The notes: generated by a model from the sequence alone, not told the origin. Shown: positions 35,763-45,830, counted from the first letter of the stretch. The stretch is 64,000 nt of DNA from Leptospiraceae bacterium (GCA_017996175.1 JAGOHK010000006.1:1-64000), one strand, 5' to 3'. A program made the numbers and translations.

Positions 35763-36830
35763 AGTTTCTTCTGCTGCCTTTTTCCAGCTAAATCGTTTTG
35801 CGTTTTCGTATCCGAGAGGGACTTTTGTTTTTAATAGGGAGGGGTTAAGCATGAATAGCCGAAACTCTTGTTGGAATTTAGCTTCCTCTGTTGGATCAAA
35901 AAAATAAGCAGAGCCGCGAAGGATTTCAGGCATTACAGATACGTTAGCGGATAATACGGGACAACCCACACCCTGTGCTTCCAAAAGCGGGAATCCAAAA
36001 CCTTCGTAAAGAGAAGGAAATATAAGCATTTTTGCGGATTGGTAAAGAAGTGGTAATTCTTCGTAAGAAATTTTTTGAAACGGAATGATAAACTTTTCCA
36101 CAGGATGGATAACTTCTACTAGATGTTCAGGAATTTTCCCACCAGCGCCGGCAAGAACTAGCGGCAAATCTAGATTTCCCTCAAGCCAGAGTGGAGTCAA
36201 AGTCCGGATTACAAAACCCAAATTTTTATGTCCTTTTCCAATTCCTACGGTGAGAAGGTATTCTTTTTCGAGATTGTATTTGATCCTAAACTCAGTAATT
36301 TCTTTTTTAGAATGAGGAAAAAATAGTTCATGATTGAGACCGTTGTAGATATTTACGATTTGGGATTCCGAAAAATGAAATACTTCGACTAAGTCCGATT
36401 TTGTGCACTCGGACACACTTACTACTTTATGACTGTGTTTTTTTATCAGAAAAAAAATCAGCTTCATGTAAATTCGTTTTATCTTACTTGGGAAAAATTC
36501 CTTCATTTTGTAGGGGATAATATCGTGTATGGTCACAATGCATTTTTTTAAAAATCGCAAAGGCACATTAAAATGCGGGATGTCCAGTAAATCCATATCC
36601 GACATTTTAGAATGACCAAAAAATTCTCTGAGACTGTAAATTCCCGCGTTATACTCAATGATTTTAAATTCTTTGTCTAATCCGTATTTGCCTAAGATTT
36701 CAGAATTACCAAATAAATAAATATCTAAACCTTCTCGTTTTTCTTTTGCTAAATGCTGAACCAGATTTAAAATCCGAACCCCGATACCGGAATGTTCGAT
36801 CATACGAACATCAATTCCAATTTTTTTCAT
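35742..36830 (-). CDS. Glycosyltransferase family 4
   Basis: 362 residues, GT-B fold. Opens with [17 protein letters not shown]; the C-terminal domain has [31 protein letters not shown] and [15 protein letters not shown], the GT4 E-x7-E site. Substrate unknown; probably envelope polysaccharide. The start overlaps the stop of sthA by 4 bases. Confidence 0.9.
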   Translation of the reverse strand: MKKIGIDVRMIEHSGIGVRILNLVQHLAKEKREGLDIYLFGNSEILGKYGLDKEFKIIEYNAGIYSLREFFGHSKMSDMDLLDIPHFNVPLRFLKKCIVTIHDIIPYKMKEFFPSKIKRIYMKLIFFLIKKHSHKVVSVSECTKSDLVEVFHFSESQIVNIYNGLNHELFFPHSKKEITEFRIKYNLEKEYLLTVGIGKGHKNLGFVIRTLTPLWLEGNLDLPLVLAGAGGKIPEHLVEVIHPVEKFIIPFQKISYEELPLLYQSAKMLIFPSLYEGFGFPLLEAQGVGCPVLSANVSVMPEILRGSAYFFDPTEEAKFQQEFRLFMLNPSLLKTKVPLGYENAKRFSWKKAAEETLRLYRA

Positions 36831-38218
36831 GCTAACCGGTTAAATCCATTGAGTGCAGCCACGCGATAAGCTTCCGCCATCGTCGGATAATTAAACGTAG
36901 TATTGATAAAGTATAACAAGGTGTTTGCGTCGCCTTTTTGTGCCATGATTGCTTGACCGATATGCACAATTTCAGATGCTTCACTTCCGAAGCAGTGAAT
37001 ACCGAGTATCTGCAAGGTGTCGCGGTGAAATAAAAGTTTTAACATTCCAACGGTTCTTCCTGTGATCTGAGCGCGAGCAAGGCTTTTAAATAAAGCATGT
37101 CCCACTTCATACGGAACTTTTTCGTCTGTGAGTTCCTTTTCGTTTTTTCCAATGGAGCTAATTTCGGGACTTGTGTAAATTCCAGTCGGAATACTTTGCA
37201 CAAGTTTGAATTCACATTTTCCTTCTACGATATGAGTAGCGGCAAATCGTCCTTGGTCGTAAGCGGCGCTGGCAAGACTCGGATAACCAATAATATCCCC
37301 TACTGCATAGATATGAGAAAGGCTAGTCTGGTAATTTTCGTTTACTTCGATTTGTTCTCTTCCATTTACATTGATTCCGATTTTATCAAGACCAAGCTCT
37401 TTCGAATTTCCAGTTCTACCATTTGCAAATAAAAATACATCTGACTTAATTTGTTTTCCTGATTTCATGTGAAGGACTACTGAATCATTTTTAGTTTCAC
37501 ATTTTTCATATTCTTCATTATGCCGAATCAAAATCCCCTGTTCTCGCAAGTGATAAGAAAGTGCATCAATGATTTCATCATCTAAGAACGCAAGGAGCTT
37601 ATCACGAGTATTCACAAGATTGACTTTTGTGCCAATACTCCTAAAAATAGAAGCATACTCACAACCAATAACCCCAGCTCCGTAAATTGTAATAGAATGA
37701 GGAGTGTAATCTAACTTTAAAATTGTATCGCTATCAAAAACACGGGAATTAGTAAAGTCAATATCTTTAGGGTGATAAGGTCTTGAACCAGTGGCTAATA
37801 CAAAGTAATCCGCATTTAGTTTTGCGATTATATTGCCTAAATTTTTTACTTCGATAGAATTTTTATCTACAAAACTGGCATGACCATAATAAATATCAAT
37901 ATCATTTCGCTCATAAAAACTCTGTCTCATTTTGACTTGTTTAGTGATAACTGACTCCGCCGTTTTTACTAGTTGCGGATATTCGATATTACTCGTATAT
38001 TTTTCAAAAAGAGGATTGGATTTAAAATCAACTAATTGCTGTGCCGCATGACGTAAGGATTTGCTTGGAATAGTTCCCCAATGACTACAACCTCCACCAA
38101 CTCGGTCGTATTTTTCAATCACTGCAACGGTTTTGCCAGACTTGACTGCTTTCATCGCAGCCCCTTCGCCGCCGGGACCGGTTCCAATTACTATTACATC
38201 GTATTTTTTAATTTGCAT
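36827..38218 (-). CDS. sthA: Soluble pyridine nucleotide transhydrogenase
   Basis: 463 residues. Flavoprotein exchanging NADPH and NAD. FAD motif [12 protein letters not shown] at 10-21. The redox loop reads [13 protein letters not shown]: the second cysteine of the disulfide oxidoreductases is replaced, as in SthA and unlike lipoamide dehydrogenase. NAD motif [13 protein letters not shown]. Closing [11 protein letters not shown] matches the family. Confidence 0.93.
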   Translation of the reverse strand: MQIKKYDVIVIGTGPGGEGAAMKAVKSGKTVAVIEKYDRVGGGCSHWGTIPSKSLRHAAQQLVDFKSNPLFEKYTSNIEYPQLVKTAESVITKQVKMRQSFYERNDIDIYYGHASFVDKNSIEVKNLGNIIAKLNADYFVLATGSRPYHPKDIDFTNSRVFDSDTILKLDYTPHSITIYGAGVIGCEYASIFRSIGTKVNLVNTRDKLLAFLDDEIIDALSYHLREQGILIRHNEEYEKCETKNDSVVLHMKSGKQIKSDVFLFANGRTGNSKELGLDKIGINVNGREQIEVNENYQTSLSHIYAVGDIIGYPSLASAAYDQGRFAATHIVEGKCEFKLVQSIPTGIYTSPEISSIGKNEKELTDEKVPYEVGHALFKSLARAQITGRTVGMLKLLFHRDTLQILGIHCFGSEASEIVHIGQAIMAQKGDANTLLYFINTTFNYPTMAEAYRVAALNGFNRLA

Positions 38219-38357
38219 ACTAGTCTATTTCAGATGAAACGAACAACTTGTAAATCGTTTTATGTGTCAGGATTGGAATGATTTTCGGGATTTTCAGGAT
38301 TAAGAAATTAAAGCATTTTTTCAAAATTAAAACCCACTTTGGCTTTCGTATAGCAAT

Positions 38358-38720
38358 TTAGCGGATGATTTCTACAGTGTCGATTTTATCAGTTTGAATT
38401 TTTTGAATTCCTGATGAAGTTTCTATTCGAATAAAATCCTCCCCCTGTTCAATGACGGCTCCACGAATAATAGTGCTATCCAACAGTGTTACTAATTCCA
38501 AACGACCATACTTTTTTTCTATATCGGTTTCAGTTAAGTTAGCCCCTACAGCCGCACTAAAACTAACATCTGTTTTTACTTTGGCGAGCAGTTTAGGATT
38601 GATCTTGAAATGAGCAATGGCGGCAGCTTTAGGAGTTAGCGGTGAATACAAAATACTTTGTAAAACACCAATTACTATTAAAAATAACAAAACGAGAGTA
38701 ATAAGTTTCCAGTCCTTCAT
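38358..38720 (-). CDS. Membrane-anchored small protein, unknown
   Basis: 120 residues: short cytosolic tip, one membrane helix (about 6-25), then a small domain ending with strands LVTLLDSTIIRGAVIEQGEDFIRIETSSG, which resembles an SH3/SM-like fold. Family not recognised. Ninety bp downstream of the FHA gene and on the same strand. Confidence 0.6.
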   Translation of the reverse strand: MKDWKLITLVLLFLIVIGVLQSILYSPLTPKAAAIAHFKINPKLLAKVKTDVSFSAAVGANLTETDIEKKYGRLELVTLLDSTIIRGAVIEQGEDFIRIETSSGIQKIQTDKIDTVEIIR

Positions 38721-38811
38721 CTAATTTGTTCCCCTGTGAGGAATTTCTGGAATGCTACTATAGATGTCTAGGATTTTTCTAGTTAGTATAACATTTTTTT
38801 CTGTGGCTAAT

Positions 38812-39249
38812 TCAAATTAGACGATTTTTTTTTAACGAATTCAAATCATAGAATCTTAAAATGACTCCGCCAATTTTTACTTCGTCTTGGTGGGAAAGTA
38901 AGTAGGCAGCATTTGGCTGAATTCGTTTTTCGTTAATATAGGTTCCATTTGTGGAATTGTTATCGGTGAGATAAAATTTTCCGGATTTTTTATTGATAAA
39001 TGCATGTTGCCGACTTGCCTTTTGGGAATTGATACGAATCATTTCTTCTTTTTCTTCCCTGCCGATTTCATAAAAATCTTTTGAGAGACTAAGTAACTGT
39101 TCGTCCAAAGTTCCCAGAGCAATAGAAAGGTTAGCTGAGGAAGTTTTGTTTTTATAAAGTCTGTAGAGGTAAACGGTGATTCCAATAAGAGTCATTCCAA
39201 TAGCAAGTATGATTATGTCATTCTGGGGAAATTTCATGCGGGTAAACAT
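38812..39249 (-). CDS. FHA-domain membrane protein
   Basis: 145 residues. One membrane helix (about 12-28), then a forkhead-associated domain: INSQKASRQHAFI and TDNNSTNGTYINEKRI, the phosphothreonine-binding loops with the conserved arginine and N-STNGT. Likely binds a phosphoprotein at the inner membrane. Start could also be four residues later. Confidence 0.85.
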   Translation of the reverse strand: MFTRMKFPQNDIIILAIGMTLIGITVYLYRLYKNKTSSANLSIALGTLDEQLLSLSKDFYEIGREEKEEMIRINSQKASRQHAFINKKSGKFYLTDNNSTNGTYINEKRIQPNAAYLLSHQDEVKIGGVILRFYDLNSLKKNRLI

Positions 39250-39379
39250 ATCAGAGTCTTACATTTAAGCAACTAAATTTTCTAGAAATATTTTGACAAA
39301 GTTGATTGTGGAAGTGAAAACTTTGTATCAAAAAGAAGCTGACTAAATCACCGACTAGAATTTTATTGATTCCAAATTA

Positions 39380-39461
<82 letters not shown>

Positions 39462-39600
39462 TAAGTATAACTACTTAATAATAGAATTACATTTTCCTTG
39501 AAAAGAAATTGTTCTTGCTTTTTCATGTTTGTGTTCAAAGTTTGAACCATCGACAAACTCGAATCATCCGGTTTGTTCCAAGCTAAAGTGAAAGGTTTCT

Positions 39601-41964
39601 ATGAATTCCAAAAGAATTATATCCCAAATTCTACTCTCCATTTTGATTACACTTTTGTCGAACTGTGGAATTTTATTTCTGAAACCAAAAGCTGGAGAGG
39701 GAAAAGTAAATCCTCTTCTTGCTCTCTTTGCATTTCTTCCAACGGCTAATTCATCTAATCCGACGAGTTCAACTCCAGTAACTGCCACGTACGTAGTAAG
39801 CAATACACCGGACAAAGATGCTACTGTCGTTAGTGTAAATAGCTCGATTACAATTACATTTGTAAATGCAATCGACTTGAATACAGTGAATTTGAATAAT
39901 TTTACAGTAACTTCTGGGGGAGTAGCGGTTACTGGAACGTATACTCTTTCGAGCGAACAATTTATATTTACCCCATCTTCGCCTTTAAACTATGGAACAA
40001 CATACACAGTAAATATACAGCCTTCTGTAAAATACCTATCTGGAAATTCTGTAGAAGCATCTTACAGCTTTCAATTCCAAACAGAGCTTGCACCGGATAA
40101 TACAGCTTTGGCGGTAACAGGCACAACACCAATGGACTTCGATGTATTTATTCCCGAAAACCAAGTCATCGAAGTCACATTCAATAAACAAGTAAATCCG
40201 TCTAGTGTTCTATCCAATTCCATTTCGGCTGTAGACAACTTGGGAAATACAATCGCCGGAACTACATTAGTTGCGGGTAACGTCAGTAATAAAATTTTAT
40301 TTTACCCATCGTCCTATTTTCCAGTTTGGAGCACTATTACGATTACAGTCAGTAGCACCGTGCGAGATTTGTTTGGAAATTCTTTAGGCTCAAATTATAC
40401 TTTTACTTTTGAAACCGGTGAGACCCAAGGACCTTTTTTGGTTTCGTCTACACCTTCCGCTCAAGGCTTTGGTGTATCGGTTAACGCTAGTATTACCCTC
40501 AATTTTAATAAGGATTTATTTGCACCCTTTGTGGATGATTTTTCGGTTTATCTTCTAGAAGATACAGATGAGAAAATAACCGGAACATACGTTGTAAGTG
40601 GAAGCCAAGTTGTGTTTACTCCTAGTTCGCCGCTTAAGAAAAAGACTCGGTATCGGATGTATGTTACGAATTTTGTCACTGATTGGAGTTTTAATCCCGC
40701 TACGCCAGCAGTGATTCCGTTTACAACGGAAGTTCCTGTGCAGATGGCGTTAGGCGATGGGTTTAGTTGTTATTTATCGAGTGCTGGGAAGGTGAGGTGC
40801 TGGGGGTTTAATTTTGTGGGTCAACTAGGCACGGGGGAAGAACGATTTAATCAGCCAGATGCACTGCAATCTAAAGAAATTCAATTTGAAGAAAAAGCAT
40901 TGGAAATCACTGCTGGATTACATCATGCTTGTGCACGCTTTACTAGTGGTAGGGTAAAGTGTTGGGGTGGAAATGTAAGTGGTGCATTAGGCACAGGAAA
41001 TAATCTAGATGTAAAAGATGCGGCAAAAGCTCCATATATCATACTACCGGATCTGGCAAAAAAGATTTCCGCAAATTACTTGAATACTTGTGTAATTTTG
41101 AGAACTGAGAAAATTGCCTGTTGGGGGGACAATGTGGACGAAACCCTAGGCTTTGGATTTGGATATTGGGATACTAGCGAAGATCCTGATGTTTTTAAAC
41201 CTGATCGTTTTGTGAATACTCCCATGCTGAGAAAGACGATTGAAGTGAATGACAAGTTTAAAGATATTTCTGTTGGAAAGAATTTTTTTTGTGGTTTTCT
41301 TAAAGATTTTTTTACTCGTTGCTGGGGAAATGGTAATAATTTTCAATTAGGATTTAATAGTATTGATATACTTAATTTCTTTTCTAATTTTATTGTTAGT
41401 TCGGCTAATTTTATCGATTTTTCTTTGCAATTATATTTAGGAGGAGTTCAACAGATTTCATCTGGAGAAACTCATACTTGTGTTTTATTTTCTGGAACAT
41501 TACAGGTCATTTGCTGGGGGACTTGGGATTTTCATATCGTTAACATAGACATTTACCTTAATCCAGATCCAGTAATCTTCGCTTATACAGCACTTCCTTT
41601 TGAATTTGGTAGTAATATAACTTATTTATCCTTAAGATTTCGCCATGCATGTGTAGTATTTGATTCAGGGAAAGTTCTTTGCTGGGGAAGTAATAATTTT
41701 TATGCACTAGGTTTCGGTAATAATACTTTAGATTATAAGCCTACTCAAGTCGCTTCCGTACTAAAGCATCCTGGCTCAAGTTACTCAGATCAAATGTATC
41801 TCGGGGAAAAAGCAATCGCTATTGAAACCTCTACTTCTTTCACATGTGCCATTTTTGAATCGGGTCGTTTTAAATGTTGGGGCGATAATGCTTTCGGTCA
41901 GTTAGGGTATGGGCATACCAATACAGTGAGTGATGCGGTGAATGCACCGATTCTATCTTTTTGA
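39601..41964 (+). CDS. Lipoprotein with Ig-like domains and RCC1 repeats
   Basis: 787 residues. Lipobox LITLLSNC. Residues about 55-380 hold three SbsA/Big_5 Ig-like domains (NTPDKDATVVSVNSSITITF; GTTPMDFDVFIPENQVIEVT; STPSAQGFGVSVNASITLNF). From about 385 on there are seven RCC1-type units, each with a CWG core (VRCWGFNFVGQLGTG, VKCWGGNVSGALGTG, FKCWGDNAFGQLGYG), which would close a beta propeller. Probably surface exposed. The next gene is a second lipoprotein 9 bp on. Confidence 0.85.
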   Translation: MNSKRIISQILLSILITLLSNCGILFLKPKAGEGKVNPLLALFAFLPTANSSNPTSSTPVTATYVVSNTPDKDATVVSVNSSITITFVNAIDLNTVNLNNFTVTSGGVAVTGTYTLSSEQFIFTPSSPLNYGTTYTVNIQPSVKYLSGNSVEASYSFQFQTELAPDNTALAVTGTTPMDFDVFIPENQVIEVTFNKQVNPSSVLSNSISAVDNLGNTIAGTTLVAGNVSNKILFYPSSYFPVWSTITITVSSTVRDLFGNSLGSNYTFTFETGETQGPFLVSSTPSAQGFGVSVNASITLNFNKDLFAPFVDDFSVYLLEDTDEKITGTYVVSGSQVVFTPSSPLKKKTRYRMYVTNFVTDWSFNPATPAVIPFTTEVPVQMALGDGFSCYLSSAGKVRCWGFNFVGQLGTGEERFNQPDALQSKEIQFEEKALEITAGLHHACARFTSGRVKCWGGNVSGALGTGNNLDVKDAAKAPYIILPDLAKKISANYLNTCVILRTEKIACWGDNVDETLGFGFGYWDTSEDPDVFKPDRFVNTPMLRKTIEVNDKFKDISVGKNFFCGFLKDFFTRCWGNGNNFQLGFNSIDILNFFSNFIVSSANFIDFSLQLYLGGVQQISSGETHTCVLFSGTLQVICWGTWDFHIVNIDIYLNPDPVIFAYTALPFEFGSNITYLSLRFRHACVVFDSGKVLCWGSNNFYALGFGNNTLDYKPTQVASVLKHPGSSYSDQMYLGEKAIAIETSTSFTCAIFESGRFKCWGDNAFGQLGYGHTNTVSDAVNAPILSF

Positions 41965-41973
41965 GGCTAAAAA

Positions 41974-43839
41974 ATGAAATACGTTTACTTACTATTTACC
42001 GCTCTACTATTTTTAACAAATTGCAAAAAAGCAGTCTTCGATCATATCACCGAAGGTGCAGGTGGATTACTGATTGGGGTCCGAATGAATACAAATCCTT
42101 CGATTGTTCTGAGTAACTTTCCTACCAACATGGACGAAGGTGCTTCAGTAACTATCAGTCTTCGATTTTCTAGCTCAGTAAGTGATGAAACAATTACCAT
42201 CACGAGCACAAACTCTAAGTTATCTTTTTCCGAAAATCCAATTGTTTTTAATGCATCTAATGCAACCATCAATCGACAAATTACAATGACTGCCATCGAA
42301 GATGCTGACGCATTAGACGAAAACGAAGAAGTGACCTTTACTTCCCTGAATTATGGGAGTTTGACTTCAACAATCTCTATCAAAGATTTAGTGACTAGAG
42401 GAATTAATTTATCTCTTCCCGCGCAATCAGAAGAAGATGTACCTAAACAAGTGGATGTTTCTCTTCGAGTCGAGCCACCAGAGGGAACGGTTACTCTAGT
42501 ATTAACTCCGAGTGATCCTTCTATCCAACTAGGACAGACGAATTTAACATTTACCTCGGCAAATTATACAACTTCTCAAAAAATCAATTATACTATAAAC
42601 GACCAGTTTAACGACAACCGAGCTTATTCGATTACGGCAAGTATAGATTCGGAATCAGTTACAAAATCTACGACAGTTGTGGATAATGATAATTATACCT
42701 CCGATCTTTCAACTCTATTGGGAGAAAGTTTTAATAGCGGACTCAATCCTTCTATTGGTATTATGGATTCCAATCTAAAGTTTTATGTGGCACTAAAAGA
42801 TGCTTCTAATTCTTCTAAATTAGGAATGTACAGTTGTGACTTGTCTGGAGCAAATTGTTTAAAAATGAGTAAAACCTCATTGCTCCTCGATATTTATAAT
42901 GGATCACGTCCCAAACTTGCTATTGACCAAGATACAAATTCTATTTTTGTAACTACGACTAATTCTACATTTGCTACGGTAGTTTGGAAAATCAATAATA
43001 ACCTAACGATTGATAGCCGCAGTACCAACATAAAGGATGGGGCAAATATACTTTATAATTTTGATTATGATATGTACAACCCCTACCCAGCAAATGTAAT
43101 TGTAAATGGAAATCTCATTAATCTGTATGACAATTCGGCAGGTACGACATTTTTTCAAAGTATTTATCCCGATTTATTCATTTACGACTTTCCGTCTGCA
43201 GTAAGAGATTACGGATTACAAAATTATGCAGTAGGTTCAAGAGGCTTCCTTTATAATAATTCAGATAATTATTTATACAAAGCTCTCACTGTAGGAGCTG
43301 ACCTTTTTCTATCATCGAATACATTGTATTACCCTGTCATCGAAAAAATAGATACCAATGGCAACTCGGTAGGTTCCTTGGAAATATTTAGCCATCTAGG
43401 CGGACTCACTCCCGATTTAGGAATTGATACGATTAACAACAAGATAATTCTACTCACAGCAAATTATAGCTTAGGCGGGATACCCTTTATTTTCCGCTGT
43501 GATTTGACAGCATTTATTGCTAGTAGTTGCACTGAGCATGATATATCTTCCGGTATGCCTTCTTCCACCTATTTCCCCAAATTAAATATTGATTTAGTAA
43601 ACCAAAAACTTTTAGTCTTAGCGTATAACGGTGATATATTGTATCTCTATCATTGCAATCTAGATGCAACCAACTGCAAAGTAACCCCTATCTCAGGTAC
43701 AAAAAGTATCCTTACATCGAGCGACGAACATAACTTTGATTCCATCATCGACACGGTAAACAACAGACTCCTAGTAGTCTTCACCGACAAGAACTCCGGC
43801 AAATTGATATTTACCCGCTTTGGGTTGGGTGGGTTTTGA
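41974..43839 (+). CDS. Large lipoprotein with Calx-beta-like domains
   Basis: 621 residues. Lipobox LFLTNC. Residues about 45-220 look like two Calx-beta-type domains (MDEGASVTISLRFSS, ITMTAIEDADALDENEEVTF). The C-terminal 380 residues have aspartate/asparagine-rich beta text (PKLAIDQDTNSIFVTTTN, PDLGIDTINNKIILLT, PKLNIDLVNQKLLVL) repeated about every 60-90 residues, perhaps a propeller. The last codons lie in the G-rich 20-bp repeat. Confidence 0.75.
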   Translation: MKYVYLLFTALLFLTNCKKAVFDHITEGAGGLLIGVRMNTNPSIVLSNFPTNMDEGASVTISLRFSSSVSDETITITSTNSKLSFSENPIVFNASNATINRQITMTAIEDADALDENEEVTFTSLNYGSLTSTISIKDLVTRGINLSLPAQSEEDVPKQVDVSLRVEPPEGTVTLVLTPSDPSIQLGQTNLTFTSANYTTSQKINYTINDQFNDNRAYSITASIDSESVTKSTTVVDNDNYTSDLSTLLGESFNSGLNPSIGIMDSNLKFYVALKDASNSSKLGMYSCDLSGANCLKMSKTSLLLDIYNGSRPKLAIDQDTNSIFVTTTNSTFATVVWKINNNLTIDSRSTNIKDGANILYNFDYDMYNPYPANVIVNGNLINLYDNSAGTTFFQSIYPDLFIYDFPSAVRDYGLQNYAVGSRGFLYNNSDNYLYKALTVGADLFLSSNTLYYPVIEKIDTNGNSVGSLEIFSHLGGLTPDLGIDTINNKIILLTANYSLGGIPFIFRCDLTAFIASSCTEHDISSGMPSSTYFPKLNIDLVNQKLLVLAYNGDILYLYHCNLDATNCKVTPISGTKSILTSSDEHNFDSIIDTVNNRLLVVFTDKNSGKLIFTRFGLGGF

Positions 43840-43841
43840 GG
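43822..43841 (+). repeat. Direct repeat, left copy (G-quadruplex-like)
   Basis: GGGTTGGGTGGGTTTTGAGG overlaps the 3' end and stop codon of the Calx-beta lipoprotein gene. With the next G it has four GGG tracts (G3-N2-G3-N1-G3-N6-G3), a quadruplex pattern rare in so AT-rich a genome. An identical copy is at 44943-44962. Confidence 0.9.
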
Positions 43842-43881
43842 GTTTGTTTTCAAAGCGATGAACCTCTTTTTTACTTGCAAT

Positions 43882-43903
43882 AATGTCCCATATCTGAGAC
43901 ATT
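43882..43903 (+). promoter_or_regulatory. Likely operator of the HigBA-like operon
   Basis: AATGTCCCA (43882-43890) and TGAGACATT (43895-43903) form an inverted repeat with one mismatch in 9 and a 4-bp centre, 10 bp before the toxin ATG. Position and size suit binding by the XRE-type antitoxin for autorepression. Confidence 0.6.
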
Positions 43904-43912
43904 CCTAAAAGA

Positions 43913-44245
43913 ATGAAAAAAGCTAAGTTTCACGCAAAAGCTCTTGCGACTTTAAAAAAATTCCCCGAAGAAATTCGTCGGGAAGTAGGTCAAGCGATCT
44001 TTGAACTACAAAAAGGCAATCAGCTTTCAATGCCTTTGGCTAAACCGATGCCATCTATCGGTATGGGTGTGGAAGAGTTACGAATTAAAGATGCCAATGG
44101 AGCTTTTCGAGTTTTTTATTTTACCAAACTTGTCGATCGGGTATTAATTTTTCATGCCTTTCAAAAGAAGACCCGGAAAACACCTACGCATGAAATTGAA
44201 CTTGGACGCAAAAGATTAAAGGAGCTACAAAATGAAGAAGACTAA
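43913..44245 (+). CDS. HigB/Gp49-like toxin
   Basis: 110 residues of the RelE-like Gp49/HigB group: FHAKALATLKKFPEEIRREVGQ, KPMPSIGMGVEELRIKD, AFRVFYFTKLVDRVLIFHAF, then a basic tail KKTRKTPTHEIELGRKRL. These toxins cut mRNA on the ribosome. The toxin comes first, as is usual for higBA, and overlaps the antitoxin start by 14 bases. Confidence 0.88.
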   Translation: MKKAKFHAKALATLKKFPEEIRREVGQAIFELQKGNQLSMPLAKPMPSIGMGVEELRIKDANGAFRVFYFTKLVDRVLIFHAFQKKTRKTPTHEIELGRKRLKELQNEED

Positions 44246-44534
44246 ATCTATTGTAACAAAGGATGCCAAAGAATTGGCGATTGCTCTTGGGCTCAGTCCA
44301 ACTATGGGATTAGAGTTTGAAATCCGCAGTGACCTAAATGATAAAATTATCGAGACTGTGCTAAAGCGAGGTCTTACTCATGCCCAGGTAGCCAGACTTG
44401 CGAAAACTTCAAGAACAAGGGTCACAGCACTGATGAATCGGCAATATAAGGACATATCAACGGATTTGATGCTACGAATTCTGGATGCTATTGGAGTTCA
44501 TGCAAAGATTCATTTTAAAAAGTTAGCGGCGTAA
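44232..44534 (+). CDS. XRE-family antitoxin (HigA-like)
   Basis: 100 residues. Helix-turn-helix RGLTHAQVARLAKTSRTRVTALMNRQYKDIS in the middle, followed by LMLRILDAIGVHAKIHFKK. Binds and silences the upstream toxin and probably represses the operon. Its C-terminal text is the form usual for antitoxins paired with Gp49-like toxins. Confidence 0.88.
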   Translation: MKKTKSIVTKDAKELAIALGLSPTMGLEFEIRSDLNDKIIETVLKRGLTHAQVARLAKTSRTRVTALMNRQYKDISTDLMLRILDAIGVHAKIHFKKLAA

Positions 44535-44641
44535 TGTCCTAGTTCAGTGTTGAAAAAAGAGCCAAGAGAAATGAGAAGAATCTGGGAATTAAAGTTGACA
44601 ATCCCTTGAACTGGATTAAAAATATTATTTAGGTAAAAAAA

Positions 44642-44854
44642 ATGAGCACAACAACTTTACATGATATCAATGTTAGAGGAATCGAAGCCTTAAAGAAGGC
44701 GTTAGAACCGCTTGAGTTAGTGCGTTTTTTTCAACAATATGATTTCGGTCATGGCAATTATACAGAAGAACGAAAAACTAAGTATAGAAATCATACACTA
44801 GAACAAATCTATTCAGAAATAAAAGTTAAAAGAAATCGTAAAAGTAAAAACTAA
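44642..44854 (+). CDS. Small conserved protein, antitoxin-like orphan
   Basis: 70 residues: MSTTTLHDINVRGIEALKKA, LVRFFQQYDFGHGNYTEER, HTLEQIYSEIK. I have the impression of a widespread short family with this R(G/E)xxAL...(V/M)RFxQQ...GxGxYTxER pattern, often near toxin-antitoxin genes. No partner toxin is next to it. It shares the segment between the two 20-bp direct repeats. Confidence 0.55.
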   Translation: MSTTTLHDINVRGIEALKKALEPLELVRFFQQYDFGHGNYTEERKTKYRNHTLEQIYSEIKVKRNRKSKN

Positions 44855-44942
44855 GCCTGCCATGGAAGTCGGGAGTGGAAAATAATTTTTCCTTCTCCAA
44901 GTTCTTTTTTCTTGACGCAAATCATTTCAGAATAATTTCTAC

Positions 44943-44962
44943 GGGTTGGGTGGGTTTTGAGG
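44943..44962 (+). repeat. Direct repeat, right copy
   Basis: Identical 20 bp to 43822-43841 and in the same orientation, 1121 bp away, in non-coding sequence. The bases on either side differ from those of the left copy except at the repeat itself. Confidence 0.9.
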
Positions 44963-44985
44963 ATAAGGTCTATTAATTACTACGA

Positions 44986-45750
44986 ATGTATATGAAATTA
45001 TTACTTCTAATTTATTTACTTATTTACTCAGCAGGCATATACTCCGATTGTGTGCCTAATAACAATTTTCCGCTCCGAACGTTATGTTTAGATTCGGTGT
45101 CTATCTATTTAGATAATTTTTTAACAAAAGCAGAAGTAGAAAAAAAATCTCCCCAGCAGCAAGTGCGGGAGCATGGCGTTGGAGGTTTTCCCTATAGAGA
45201 ATTTACATCTCCTTATGGTCCGCCTTATAGTTCGATGTATTCTCCAAAACAAATTGGTGAGAAAGTTACTATCCAAGCGACTTATTTAAAAGCAGATGAT
45301 AAAACTTCGAATTTAGCAGCATTTGGAAGTCCAAGTGGAATTTTAGTAGTCTTAAATCCAGAAAATGTTTCTGCCGAAAACACAGACTTAGTGGAAGTGA
45401 CAGGAAAAATAGAATTGTATAAACCTCATTTGTATGGAGATGAACTTGGAATCAGGGTGGAGGACGCCAAATTACTATTTACCCCAAAACAAAAAGAATC
45501 TTTTTTTAAAACAGGAAAGAATTTTTTAATTAAATTGCGTAAGTCTTACAAAGATTATTTTCAGTGTTTTAGAAATGATTCTTTTCCAACATCAGCAGAA
45601 TTACTTCTTTGGGATAATCAAAACAAGGAAATAGTATTTCCAATTTTTACTGGCAAAGGGCGAATTACTAGTAAGTTCTATTTAGTACTAGATCCAGAAA
45701 GAAATAAAATTACAAAACTCTATGGAAGTTGCACTATTTATTATGATTAA
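44986..45750 (+). CDS. Secreted protein, unknown
   Basis: 254 residues (ATG at 44986 or 44992). Signal peptide MKLLLLIYLLIYSAGIYSDC. The mature part has a glycine/proline/tyrosine-rich loop (GGFPYREFTSPYGPPYSSMY) and a central strand run TIQATYLKADDKTSNLAAFG followed by LVEVTGKIE, resembling an OB fold as in lipoprotein tRNA/DNA-binding-like domains. Not recognised as a family. Confidence 0.6.
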   Translation: MYMKLLLLIYLLIYSAGIYSDCVPNNNFPLRTLCLDSVSIYLDNFLTKAEVEKKSPQQQVREHGVGGFPYREFTSPYGPPYSSMYSPKQIGEKVTIQATYLKADDKTSNLAAFGSPSGILVVLNPENVSAENTDLVEVTGKIELYKPHLYGDELGIRVEDAKLLFTPKQKESFFKTGKNFLIKLRKSYKDYFQCFRNDSFPTSAELLLWDNQNKEIVFPIFTGKGRITSKFYLVLDPERNKITKLYGSCTIYYD

Positions 45751-45800
45751 CTCGAATTTCGCATATACGCAAGCTTACGCTAAATAGTAAGAAACTGATT

Positions 45801-45830
45801 ACCACCGATGAACACTGATAAAAGAACGAT
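45801..45830 (+). repeat. CCACCGATG dispersed repeat, copy C (one end)
   Basis: ACCACCGATGAACACTGATAAAAGAACGAT at 45801-45830 matches the inner end of copy B (ACCGATAAAAGAACGATA). No opposite end was found nearby, so it is a partial copy. Confidence 0.6.

Noticed and set aside
36827-38218. Dihydrolipoamide dehydrogenase
   Set aside because: The redox loop lacks the second cysteine ([13 protein letters not shown]), which is the mark of SthA.
43822-44962. Prophage or integrative element
   Set aside because: No integrase, transposase or phage gene lies in the 1.1-kb segment.
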